Below are positions 1-22,661 of a DNA stretch of 64,000 nt, piece by piece. Origin of the DNA: Xestospongia muta (Eukaryota > Porifera > Demospongiae > Haplosclerida > Petrosiidae); contig OY848931.1 in NCBI GenBank assembly GCA_963693285.1, positions 3,700,079 through 3,764,078 of the forward strand, read 5' to 3'. Under the pieces are notes generated by a model. That model searched no databases, was not told where the DNA came from, and saw only the letters and a list, made by a program, of their open reading frames with translations. Position 1 is the first letter of the stretch, and every line of letters starts with the position of its first letter. A program made the position numbers and the translations under genes.

Positions 1-7477
<7,477 letters not shown>

Positions 7478-7637
7478 TTCTTCTAATCAGTATTATTGAT
7501 TTTATTCACAAAACTACGCAAGCCATGCTAACACACAGTTTACGGAAATAAACGGAAATGTTTTGAAATTTGTACGTAAATGAAATGGAGAAACAAAAGC
7601 ATGCTCCCGATTACTCCGTATACTCACAACCCTCATT
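7478..7637. promoter_or_regulatory. Bidirectional promoter, Cav / QARS
   Basis: A gap of 160 bp separates the divergent start codons. It contains TTTACGGAAATAAACGGAAA near 7540-7560 and TCCGTATAC at 7615-7623. The same TCCGTATAC 9-mer occurs twice in the divergent promoter at 38540-38796. No TATA box is evident. Assignment as a promoter is by position and shared motifs. Confidence 0.6.
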
Positions 7638-11121
<3,484 letters not shown>

Positions 11122-11182
11122 AGAAGAAGGGGTGACTCCTCCATTTCATTTATTTAATAATCAATCATAATTTTGTAAAATA

Positions 11183-14100
11183 TCAAATTTTTCCTCTAAA
11201 TCGGTAAAACTTGTTATACTGGTCAATCATGTTTTGGAAGCTTGTTCGAGCATTTTCATCCACAGAAGACTTGATCAAAGTCAAATCTTGTGAACTAAAT
11301 ACCTTCAACAGTATTAGAACCCCTGGCAAAATAGATCGCTACAAACAGAAGTGAAGGGTGGAGTCAGTTTTGGATGTGACTTACTTTTATTTCAGGATTT
11401 AATGGTGCTTGCTGTGAGCTTATGATATACTGCACCATACAATGTACTGCATACTATAACGTTATGATTGTCATGTGGTAAACATGTGACATACCTTTTT
11501 AAACCATTCCTGCTTAACAAGAAGCTCTAATAATCTAGATTCAATGAGGATATCCCAATATTGTTGTCACAATTAACAATCACTGACTTTGTCAAAAGAG
11601 TGATACACCTGTTCATTTCTATGTGAAATGTTGTATCTATCATCTGTTGTTGTGCAAGTGTGACAATTACCCGCAGGAATTGTACATTAGGATGTCAAGG
11701 TAACAAACTTCAATAGAAATATTCTAATATTACATTAATTAGGATATTAAGTATGGCTCCTATCATAGGACTGGGACTTTTGCTGAAGGTTTGAGAATGT
11801 GACTGTGTCAGTGATATCAACAGTTGTAGACCAATTTGAAATATTCTAAAACTAAAATATGTACATATAATATATGTGCTTGTATCACATGATCATTACA
11901 TCATCTATACATATATCACGTGATCTATTACATCATCTATACATATATCACATGATCTATTACATCATCTATACATGTAATATTATGATGCATGCTACAA
12001 TATAAATGTACATGTATTACTGCTTACTTTTCTCGTAATAAGGATTCCGGAAGAGATCCTAATCCATGAAAAGTTAGATGAACAGTACGAACATCTAATC
12101 CACACTAGAATACATTAAATTTAGTTATTCTACCAACACACCCACTCACTTGATGAGGTAAACAAACAAGATATTCAAGTACTTGCAAAGCATGGATAAT
12201 AACTAGTTGGTCTGCTTGACTGGGCTTGCTTGTTGCCATAGTAACAAAGAAGACACATTGAGTAACTACCTAATGAGAGAATGTGATCTTCACTGGAATC
12301 ACTTTAATCTTGTACCTTTGTCAACCAGCGACGTAACTCAAATTTCTTGTCTTGAGACAAGGAAATAGTCAATATTGCTTGCCAGCACAAACAAAAACAA
12401 AGATGTCTACCATCTATTTTCTCTACCTACAGAATATCTATTATATTAAGAACATTAAAACCATTATGTCATACCTTGTCACTTGTTACCATAGCAACAA
12501 GATGTTTGGCTATAGAAGTTATGTCACCTGTATCTGACATCTCTAGAACACACTGTAGACCTGCCCAAATACAAGACATAGCTCGGTACATTGACAGCAT
12601 TGACTCCTCCCCTTTCTCCACCCATTTCCTTATAAGGGCATACTCAGATATTGTCTTCAATGTGAAATGCATTGAATTTTTTCCAGTCTTTAAAAACGCC
12701 AGAAAAAGTTCATTTTGACAAAAAGAAAGCATTAAAGATTGTAACTGCTGGTAAGATAGAACACATCCTTGTGATGACACTATCCCTCTCACTACAGGAA
12801 GAGGTTGTACCCACGTCAGTAATTGAGGCATTCCTAATGATATGTGACTGTGACACAATGAAGAAATCTGGTGTTAATTCATACAAGAACAAGTTATATT
12901 AACCTGCAATCTGTGTCATCTTGTGACTTCAACAGACAATCTGATGAACACTTCAATAAAAGAATGTTGGTATCAGTTTCATAATATAACAAACTTACTT
13001 GACTTAAAATATGGGATACTATTAGTTGCCAATGGATACAAAATTCATTATCATACATCTCATTTATCTATTATAAATTATCTTCACATAGTTCATACAT
13101 ATTATTAATGATACTAACCATATATGGTACTTTAATAGTTCGACACCATTGTAATGTTGTCTCCATAGCAACCAGCAAGGCAGAATGCAACTTCTAAATA
13201 CCAGAGAACATAAGTTATACAACAAATAGTAGTATCTCTTACTATGTTTGTCACATCTTGAGTAACTCCAATCTTCAATAGCCAGTCTATGACTTTGGTC
13301 CAATGTAATTCTTCTCTTTTCTCTTTTCTTTTCTTCTTCTTTTGTCTTCTTAAATGAGTCATTTCATTCAAAAGTTTAGCAAAAATAACTAAACTCTCAA
13401 TTGTTGTGTCAGACTTTATAGAGAAGGAAAAATCTGTAATCTGAGGAAGAAATAAATTAATTTATCCCTACAGCTTTCATTATTTCAACTCACAATAGAT
13501 GCTACTGTCCAATGTAATACTCCAATAACAGCTTTAGTCATGTGATCATCATATGACCGGAATGGTAGTGATCCTACAATCTATATAGAACAAGTTATTC
13601 TACAAATAGTAATTGAAAAATATTTATACTTACTTTTAAACAAATTGACAAATGAATTACAAATTTTTTAAGACAAGGTGTTGATTTTTCGTCAACAGAA
13701 CTTAACTCGCTAAGATCAGGAAGAAATAAGGATGACGACGATTGATGAGAGAGACATTCCTTCATCTTTGAAGAACACCTACAATCACACACACCAACTA
13801 TCACTATTATATTATACATTCTGTTTAACCTTTTTGGCCATAGTGAAGCTATGTGGTCAAAACTAGCATTTAACAGTGCTAAATGAAGTGGTTTCATCTC
13901 TTGGTAACCAACTGACATTAATGTTTCCATGGCAAAGCTATAAAGACCAGGATACTTATCATCTGAAGAAAGGGACTTGATAAGAACATCAGATACAACT
14001 TCCCACGCTGAATGTGTCATGTGACAGGAAAGATAAGGAAGTTGGTTTAAAATCAATGTCCAAATTGCCGTGTGGACATTGCTATGGTTAACACCCAATA

Positions 14101-17100
14101 CCTAATGGATGTGTTGAGAGGGAGAGAGCAGAGAGAATATCTTCTGACCTGTCCATTCCAGGTAGCACAAAACTTTGGAGAAGGTGAAACTAATAAATAG
14201 TTTAACAACTGATCGCTGTTCTCTTCATTAAATCTTAACTCTAAAACAGACATATACCTCTACAGAAAATCCAGTAATAATAATATTCATATATTTTGTT
14301 TTACCATCAAATAATCAAGTTGAGGATGATCAACTACTTCTTTCCAGCAGGATGGTTGAGGATGTTCCAAGTCATGTGACCATAATAACCCAACTATTGA
14401 TCTCCAATTGTTTTCTAGTAATTCTTCATCAGGTAACACTGCATTAAGTGCGCAAAATAATTGATAGACAACTAGTTGAAGATGGAGAGATACACACCTC
14501 ATACTTACCTAGTAATTGTTATAATATATGGTATAATATATTAACAATACTTACCAAGTTGTCAGCTAATTCCATATAAGGTATACAAACATCATTTATT
14601 AATTCTGTTAACAAAACATGGCATTGTTTTCCTCTACCAAATATCGTATCCAAGGAGACAGACGACATAATACCACCTGTTAATTCAACTACAATATGAG
14701 TAGCTAATATTATAGATTCATTATTGCTATGATGAGAGGGTACTGCCTCTTTTTTCCTCCTTTTCTTAGGGCTGTGTTCCCATGGTAACTGATCAAGAAG
14801 AGGAAGGTATATCTCTTTAAGTTGATGGATAACTATTTCTAACAATTCGATGCACTGACCATATGGAAGAGATCTGACAACAGTATGGAATCTATAGAAA
14901 ATAAATCATCAACAATCTTTCTTTATTGATCTTACACTTTTTCTGTTGAAGGTAAAAATATTTGTGTTAATTGTAGTTCCATCTGACTATCAGTAAACTG
15001 TCTTATTGCAGTTAAAATCTGATTTAATAGACTTGGCAACTAGTAATATAATTACATTTGAGAACAAACATTTATTTACTAACTTTTCGTAGTTTAGAAT
15101 ACAAGGTGACTAATCTATCAGAAAATTTAGAGATGGAGTTCAAAATCTTAAGAACAAAAAACACACCATTATGTCTATGTTTTTCTAATTGACTTGTACC
15201 TCATCACTAATGAATGGTTGAGTTGGTAGATATAACAATAGACTCCATAGGGAAGGTAATATTGGAAGTAATATCTCATGATTTAATTTGAGCATTACTT
15301 CAAGACATCCAAAACGTGTACATAGAGTACTAAAAATACAAGTTGTGTTAATAATGCATCAAAACTCCAATAGAATTATATTGATATCAGCGTTAACAAC
15401 GTGTTAACTCACTTGATATTAAGATCAGTCAATATCAATGAAGTCAAATGTTGTAACATATAGAGCCATCTTCCTTTGTTATCTTCAGTAATCTACAACA
15501 AAACTAGTCAAACCGGTATAACTAGTAAGTACTCACTTGATACAGTCCATTACATTCTACAACCATTAGACATTGTTGTATTACATCTAATATCCACGGA
15601 TCATCTTTGTCAGTTGCTCCAGTAAGCAGTGACTGACTTAGTTCTGTCATAAACGAATTTACTTTACTCTCAACTTCACTCCAGTCATCAAACACTGGTA
15701 ATTTGTTCTCTTCTACTTCTTCAGCTTTATATTTGTTTTTCTTCTTTTTATCAGGTGTTACCATGGCAACTTGTACGCCCATTAATTGAAAAAGTTTCAC
15801 AAGGAATAAGAATATGTAATCATTTCCAAGTATCTTTTCAAAACTGAGAGAGCTATTATAAAATGTGTTATAAAATTGTGTTTACCTGTTTTTTTCAACT
15901 AAAATATTGAAAAGAAATGGAAGAGAAGATGCCATTATAGAGGGATATGGTAATTGTGATATTGTCTCCAGAGTTTCAAATAAATGGCGCGTATAATTAG
16001 CAGTTACCATGGCAATTTGAGAACTAGAGGAAGCTGTTGACTCCAGGGTTAATAATGAAGTGTATTCCACCAAATGGTCCCTATTGGAATAGGAATGAGA
16101 CTTAAGACATAGAACATGAAACTCAAAACATGGAATATTAGAACAAGGTTTAACACATGTCTTTATTACCTTGAAAAGAGGTTAGCAATAATATTTCGTA
16201 TTGATAAAAGTATTTCGGTTACATTCTGGAAATTTTCACAAAGAGAGAGAGAATACCTCAAACAGATTAAAGGTTCTAGTAACTGTTGACATACACTTGT
16301 ATACACCTAGGGATCAAAGGTCAGTATCATATCTTCATCATCTATTGTACCTTCTTAGGGTTACCATGGATACTCTGTAGATAAGCAATATGGTCCAAAA
16401 GCTTAATTAATGTGGGCGTAACTTGACTGATATTACTAGCAGGAACTTGGACAACAGTTCTTAGCACATTAACAGTTAATGGCAGCTGTAATATGTAGAA
16501 CAATATATTGCATATTTAATAGACTCCACCTACCATTATATCATAGCTCATTAAAACAGCTGGAATTGGTTTCCACAAAAGGAACTGTTCCAGACATTGA
16601 AAAATAACATTGCCAGATTTAGAATTGAACTCTTTGGTGACAGCTGATGACAGAGTCTATGATCACACATACTAACACATCTGTTTAATACCTAACTTAT
16701 TAACCTTTATAAATGATTGGTTGAAAATAAACCATTGACTGCTACCATTAAGTCGTAGAGAAGACAAACACTCCCTCAGAAACTCCCAATAACAATATCT
16801 GGTATTTATATGCACAATACAACAGTTAAAAGTGACATTACCCAATTTACCTTTGATTATCTCCAGCTGTTAGATCATCACTAAGTACTACATTGTCTTC
16901 ATTACCTAAAACTAATAATTTATTATATTATAATATAATGATATAAAGTTACTTGTAGACAATGTGTTACTAGTAGGTCCAGCTGTTCTCTTATAAATAC
17001 CAATCAAAGTGTCACAAGTCCATTGAGCAAGACAGATGTGTTTACCTCCACTTTCTGTCTTGTCTAGAGTTTGCCATAAGTTAAGAGCGACCTGTAGTCT

Positions 17101-17148
17101 CTCACTAAAAGTAAGAGAGTGACTTGTCAGTCTTTCCCACGTGGTCAT
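11183..17148 (-). CDS. URB2: URB2 / Npa2-like nucleolar ribosome-biogenesis protein
   Basis: A large helical (HEAT-like) protein of pre-60S ribosome assembly in the nucleolus, encoded in many exons. The ATG at 17148 gives MTTWERL, followed by SERLQVALNLWQTLD and WTCDTLIGIYKR, which resembles the URB2 N-terminus. The C-terminal exon ends SFQNMIDQYNKFYRF plus RGKI before a TGA at 11183-11185; its spacing and residues fit the URB2 C-terminal (Npa2) domain. The middle is poorly conserved. It includes a basic stretch (SPKKRRKKE near 14740), plausibly a nuclear or nucleolar signal. Several exons contain X-box-like palindromes coding VAMVT, IAMVT or VTMAT. Identification rests on the two ends of the protein; a profile search would settle it. 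Confidence 0.75.
11884..11966. repeat. Short tandem repeat (TATACATATATCACATGATCTATTACATCATC units)
   Basis: About 2.5 imperfect copies of a 31-32 bp unit in a URB2 intron, each with a TCACATGA/TCACGTGA core. Confidence 0.75.
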
Positions 17149-17271
17149 TTGTGTAAAATGCACAAATAGGGAGGGGCTAATTTTATTAATGTTAATTTAA
17201 TATTAATAATGCCTTCTAAAATTATAAACCTTTTTTTAAAAAATAGCAGCAGGTTAGTATTAAAGCAAAAA

Positions 17272-20200
17272 TTAGTCCAGGGTAGCATTTAATGGTGGAT
17301 CAGTCGACAAGCCAAGCTGTTCACTTTCTTCTTCTTGATGTTGAGGTTGTCCCTCTTGTGAAGATGGTACACTACCCTCATCAGGTGACCACTGATAAGT
17401 TGTTGCCATCTCTGTAGCTCTTTGTAACTGGACTATAGGATCCAAATCAGTTGTCATAGCAACACTAATAGGAACAGTAGTATGACTGGAAGGCATTGTA
17501 CCATGTTGCAATGGAATAGAACTGGGAATTGTTGCCGTAGCAACATTAGAAGTGGGTATGGTAGATTGCATTGTACTCTGTTGTGATGGAATTGAATGAG
17601 GAATTGTTGCCATAGCAACATTAGGTACTCCATGTTGTACTGGAGTAGCATAGGTTGCCATAGGAACACTAGGTATGGGCTGGATGAATGAAGCTTGACC
17701 TTGAGGCATTATACCATGTTCTTGAGTGGAATAGCTAGGATGTGTTGCCATGGAAACACTAGAAGAAGACACAGTAGGATGGGCATATGACATAACACTT
17801 TGAGATACAGATGACATTATGTTGGGCGGGGCAACGTGTCCTGTTGGCCGATACATCAATGGTATTTGAGCTGTTGTAGATGGAAGACTTCCTGTCATAG
17901 AGACTGGAGTTATTTGTATAGATTGTAGAGTTGGAGCATTAGTTGTCATGGAAACTGTTGGAGACTGTGGTGGTGGTAGTGGTTGTTGTGGAGAATCCGA
18001 CATAAAATCAATCAGATGATCTTGTTGCTCAAGTTTAGTTGCAATACCTTGATAGATAAATAAAAAAGAATGAATGGACAGATATTTGAATGAATGAATG
18101 AAGTAGTATTATTATAATACATACTGCTATCTCTTTCTATCACATCTTCTTCAGGTATTTTTATCATCATGCTGCTCTCTTGACCTCTGAATGATCCAGT
18201 GCTAAGTGACTTAGGAAGAAAACTTTTAAATTCAGGTGGAGTGTTAAATACAGATGCCATCGGAGAAGTAGGTGGATTCATCTGGAATGGAGACATGACA
18301 ATATCAGAATGTGACTGTTGTTACACGTACAACATATTGTTGTTCAGTTGGTACTGCCTCTGTTGGAGGGGGAGACCTCTGACCTGACCCCTACATAAAT
18401 AACAAATAATGACTATATTATGGCACTTATTGAGCTTACTGTTATAAGTTTGACAGCTGTTCTGATGGCATCAATAACAGACTGGCATAACTAAATTTAA
18501 TTATGACATAATTATTGAAGATATTAAAATGACCCACCTCTTTTCCCGATGTTTCAGACTCAAAAACATAACATATGAACTTGTATTTACCATCTTGCCA
18601 GATACGAGCAATCATACCGAATAATCTGTAATAATTTATTTTATTTTATTTTTTTATTTATTATTTATCTAATCCATCCATCCATCCATCCATCTATATA
18701 TCCATCATCTAATTGTGTACTTTTCATTCTCAGGATGTTTAGCGCAGTATGAAACATCTTTCAACTTAAACTGCTCATTTACACGGCCAGTTTTAATATC
18801 TGTTAAACTGTTATATAACTATTCAATAAAACAGTTACAACATGTAAGAGGAACTTACCTGATGACCCTATGTGTCACTACCATGTTCACATTACACACA
18901 CCCATTATATTCTTAAGAGCACGAGCCGCAATGATCCTTCTAATGGTATCCTTGATAACGTCAACACCTGTAACACAATCACCTAACACAGTAAGAGAGT
19001 TTTAATTTGTAACCTTTGTTTTTATCAACTTCAAGAGAACCTAAGTATCGAACAACAAAAGAACGCAAATATCCTTCTTGAGAACTATTCATGTTCATAT
19101 AATCTGATAGTTCCAGTAGTTTCTGTACACTCTGTTGGTCTTCTCTTCCACTTCCTCCAATACTATATAACATGTATTGATAACACAATTTTGAGGGTAA
19201 ACTTACGGAGGAGGTGGAGGACGTGATTGTCTTGTTTTTTCTTGTTGAGGCAGTGAAGGTCTAGTAAAAGGAGCTAGTTTTGGTGGTGGAGGTCTAGTAG
19301 GAGGAACCAGTTGTTGCTGTTTCTTGATTATTGGTCGAGGTTGATAATTAGAGGGTACTTTAGAAGTCGATAGGGATTTGACAAAGGTACGGACTCGTTC
19401 TCGTTCCATCCTGGGAATAGGGACACATACAAGAATGTGGATTAGTGAGTACATACCTCACAAGATCAGAATCAGTTCTTTCACGAGTTTCAAACTAAAC
19501 AAAATTTTTAAAAATTAAACAGGCTTGCAAATTTGCTTAGACTTATAATCATGATTTTGTTATCCTAAAATATTATTCACCTGCAATAAATCTTGTGTTT
19601 GAGGTTGTGGTTGACTTCGCTTTGAAACAATATTTACAACAGTTGCGATCCACTATTTGAAATAAGATATCATGATAATCTCTCGACAACTATACCTCAT
19701 CACGAGATTTACCACTTTCTGCTTGAAAATATAAAGGCCTAAATGTAAGAAAGATACTCTAAAACAATTTCTTGTTACATTAGGGACCTACCTTCGGACT
19801 GGTTGTTGCTGTTTCATTTGAATAGCAATAACTTGGAACACATAACGGCGATCATCCAAATCAGTAGAAGATGCATCAACGCCCTCTGATGTCAGATCCA
19901 ATAACACTTCTGCAGCCTGCATGAACAATTAGACGTCAACATTACACCAGCTGTATTAAACAAACCTTATTTGGTTGTTGCCAATAGAGAAGGTGACCTT
20001 TAGTATAGAAATATATACGTTCCCACTTTGAGCTTTGTCTAAATAAGAAAATTTCAAAATTAATAAGTTTATTGTCTGCACTCAATCTCACTGTTTGTAT
20101 AAAAGGTAACCAGATTTGGACTGCAGTTGAAGATTAGCAGGTTGATACTCCACAAAAGGATCTAAATATTATAAAGGAGCTGATTTAATTTACTTTCATA

Positions 20201-21571
20201 AACACACAGTGCACCTGATGGGTCAGGATCTGGTACACACAACTGAGCAGACTGGTGCTCCAGGTTTTCAGCAACTTGTTTCTGTTGCTTGACAAGCTGG
20301 TCATGTTCACTTTGTTCTCTTTAAAGTAACAAAATATCTGAACATGTAAACAAACAAGAAATATATTGTTACTGACTTTTGTATTTCCACATTCAATGTA
20401 GTTAAAAACTTGCCAACTTCATCAGTTAATATTTCATGTCCCATTTTGAAATATGCAAGCTATAGAAAAAAAAAAGATTCATACAAAGTGGCAGCTGGTA
20501 TTATATCCTGACAGTACCTGAGAATGCATAAAGGCAAGCATAGGGTCTAAAACTGAGAACTTTTTCTTCATTTGAAAGTTATTCAGCTCAGCATAGTACT
20601 GCAGTGAAGACTAAAAAGGCATTTAGTGTAAAAAAAACACAGCAATATTTACTGACCTGGTGAAATCGTCTACGAGTTGCAAAGAGTTCAGAGTTAGCAT
20701 CAAATCTGCTTCTTTCTGTCTCTTTTTTCTTTGAAACACGATTATATTTGATCATTGATTGATCATGTTCTGTATAACAAGAGCACATATAACAACTATC
20801 TCATTACAACTTGTTACAAGTCATTAAATTTCACCTCCTCTGGTCGAATGAAAAGCCTCTTTGAGGCTTGTCACACGAGTGAGATCATTGCTCAGGAAAC
20901 TATCCAACTGTTGCACAACTGCTTGATCAAGTTGTGAACACAACATGTCTTGCCAAGAGTGAAGCTAACAGGAAAAGAATGAAGGAAAGTCAAGCAAAAA
21001 ACTTTGCAAAGTGAAGATAATGTATTGATCAAACATTTTTTCCTGCAAATTGGCATGTCTATAGTCTATAGATTATTTGTTACCTCAGCAACATATTTTC
21101 CAAGCTGCCTCAAGGCTCCTACCATGAACAGATCTTTCTCTCCAAACAGCTGCAAATTTATGTCATTTTTAATGATTTGTTGTAACACCATACCTTATCA
21201 TCAGCTGAACTGAGTATGTTAGCTAATGTGTTCACAGTCTCAGAAACTTTTGCCTAGTTAGAAAATAAAAAAATAATATATAATTATAGGCATTATCCTC
21301 TAACCTGATGATCGTGGAGAGATTGAGATGTTTCTTTAAGCTGGAACACAAAGTCTTTGAGTGGTGCTATAGAACTTTCCATACTAACCACCTGTGCCTG
21401 AGTCTACAAACAAGATACAAAACTATTATTTCATGAGGACACACCCCAATTATCTAGTGTAATAGATTTTGGATCTACTTCAACCATCCTTCTTCACATA
21501 TCTTCTAATAAACTCACCTGAGGTGAATCCTCAAGAGCATCATGGAGATCTACTTTTTTACCAGATGGCAT
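17272..21571 (-). CDS. APPL-type adaptor (BAR-PH-PTB)
   Basis: An endosomal adaptor of the APPL1/DIP13 family, which binds Rab5 membranes and receptor tails. The start ATG at 21571 gives MPSGKKVDLHDALEDSPQ, matching the APPL N-terminal ALEDSPQ. A helical BAR domain follows (about 21500-20200). The PH domain (about 20160-19640) contains KWERIYFYTKGHLLYWQQ, DLDDRRYVFQV and QAESGKSRDEWIATV. A linker has long proline runs (RPPPPP, TRPPPPK; 19200-19430). The PTB domain (19180-18480) contains SFVVRYLGSLEV, IIAARALKNIMGV and ICYVFES. The last exons encode a Pro/Ser/Thr/Gln-rich tail of over 300 residues, much longer than in vertebrate APPL. The tail has degenerate repeats centred on VAMAT. The stop TAA is at 17272-17274. 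APPL1 and APPL2 cannot be separated from sequence alone. Confidence 0.88.
17405..17957 (-). repeat. Degenerate coding repeats in the APPL C-terminal tail
   Basis: Six copies of an X-box-like 14-mer, at about 17450, 17531, 17606, 17654, 17744 and 17942, encode VAMTT, VATAT, VAMAT, VPMAT, VSMAT and VSMTT. Gaps between starts (81, 75, 48, 90 and 198 bp) are all multiples of three, so all read in the same frame. Surrounding residues (TIPxSIPxQ, TMPSS) also recur, so this looks like an expanded peptide repeat of about 25 residues. Confidence 0.8.
18667..18700. repeat. (ATCC)n microsatellite in an APPL intron
   Basis: About seven ATCC units. It lies in the APPL intron between the exon ending HRVIR and the exon beginning LFGMIARIW. 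Confidence 0.85.
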
Positions 21572-22661
21572 TTTCTTTCTATGTCTAAATCAAAGGGAGA
21601 GATATGATAAAAGGAGAGCCTACTGGAGCAGCCCCACCCAATTTTAAAAGTTCAAGTGGGCGTGATAATTATTGTTGTGTCAGTAAAGAGGGCGTGGAGT
21701 TGTAGTTATAATAACATACAAACTAGAGCTTAAACGAACCGTTGTATGTAGACAAGTACTGAACGTATCTTGTTGTAGTTCACCAGCTGATGATAGAATA
21801 GAAGAAAAGTAAGTCAATAGCATAATATAATTTGTTGTGGTGGTATAGAATTAAAATAGCCGTATCACTTGACCCCTGCCTCGCTAATGATATTATAGAT
21901 ATTAGAGTACTCTAATATCTATGACGATATAGATATAGTATATAATGTTTATTGTATCGTCTAATTGTGTATGAGAAGATTTGTAACTAATATTGTAAAA
22001 TGTCATATTAGTTCTACAATGTATATTATTACATCATTATAATAACAAATGTATATTTAAATATTATTTATTGTTAATATATAATAGTAATTATTAACAC
22101 AATTATAATTATAGGAAATAATAGGTACTGCTTTAAACAGATATAGAGGCAATTGTTAACAATGTCATAATGACATCATAGGAGTGGTAGCCAAGCCATA
22201 GTTATTTTCTAGTAACTTAAGTACAATGGAATGGATTCTGTTGTTATATGACGTTTGCTATATAAGGTTTGTTAACCACCCAGTCACATAATACTACAAA
22301 CATAAGATTTAGTTCCAATTATGGGAATAATAACAAATTATTGAAGCTTTAATTGTGTATTTGTCAATGTAAATTTAATTAGTTGTCTCCTATTGTCACT
22401 GCTGTAACACAGAGCACAAATATGTTGTATATGTATCATTACATATGTATCGATTACCACAAAATCACATGATACTACATAATTCTCTTAAGTCATTAAA
22501 TATTGATATTTACAGTAGATCCAACATCCAATAACACTGACATTTAATATCATATTATTATGTCTACAAATAAAAGTAATATTATGTCTATTGTCTCTGT
22601 ACACCATTAAAACATTAAATACTATTTCCTTTCTCTTTGTCTAGTTGCTCTTTTTGTGCCA
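21572..22661. promoter_or_regulatory. Divergent intergenic region, APPL / BICD, with a likely BICD 5' UTR intron
   Basis: About 1.09 kb, very AT-rich, with no coding signal. GTAAGT near 21812 follows a possible 5' untranslated exon, and CTTTGTCTAG at 22634-22643 lies 18 bp before the BICD start. This suggests a non-coding first exon and an 830 bp intron (inference). The remainder contains AT-rich low-complexity sequence and one TCACATGA at 22465. Confidence 0.45.

Noticed and set aside
12476..12902. Plus-strand frames of 60-80 residues opposite URB2
   Set aside because: They are shadows of the minus-strand URB2 exons, which carry the consistent splice pattern.
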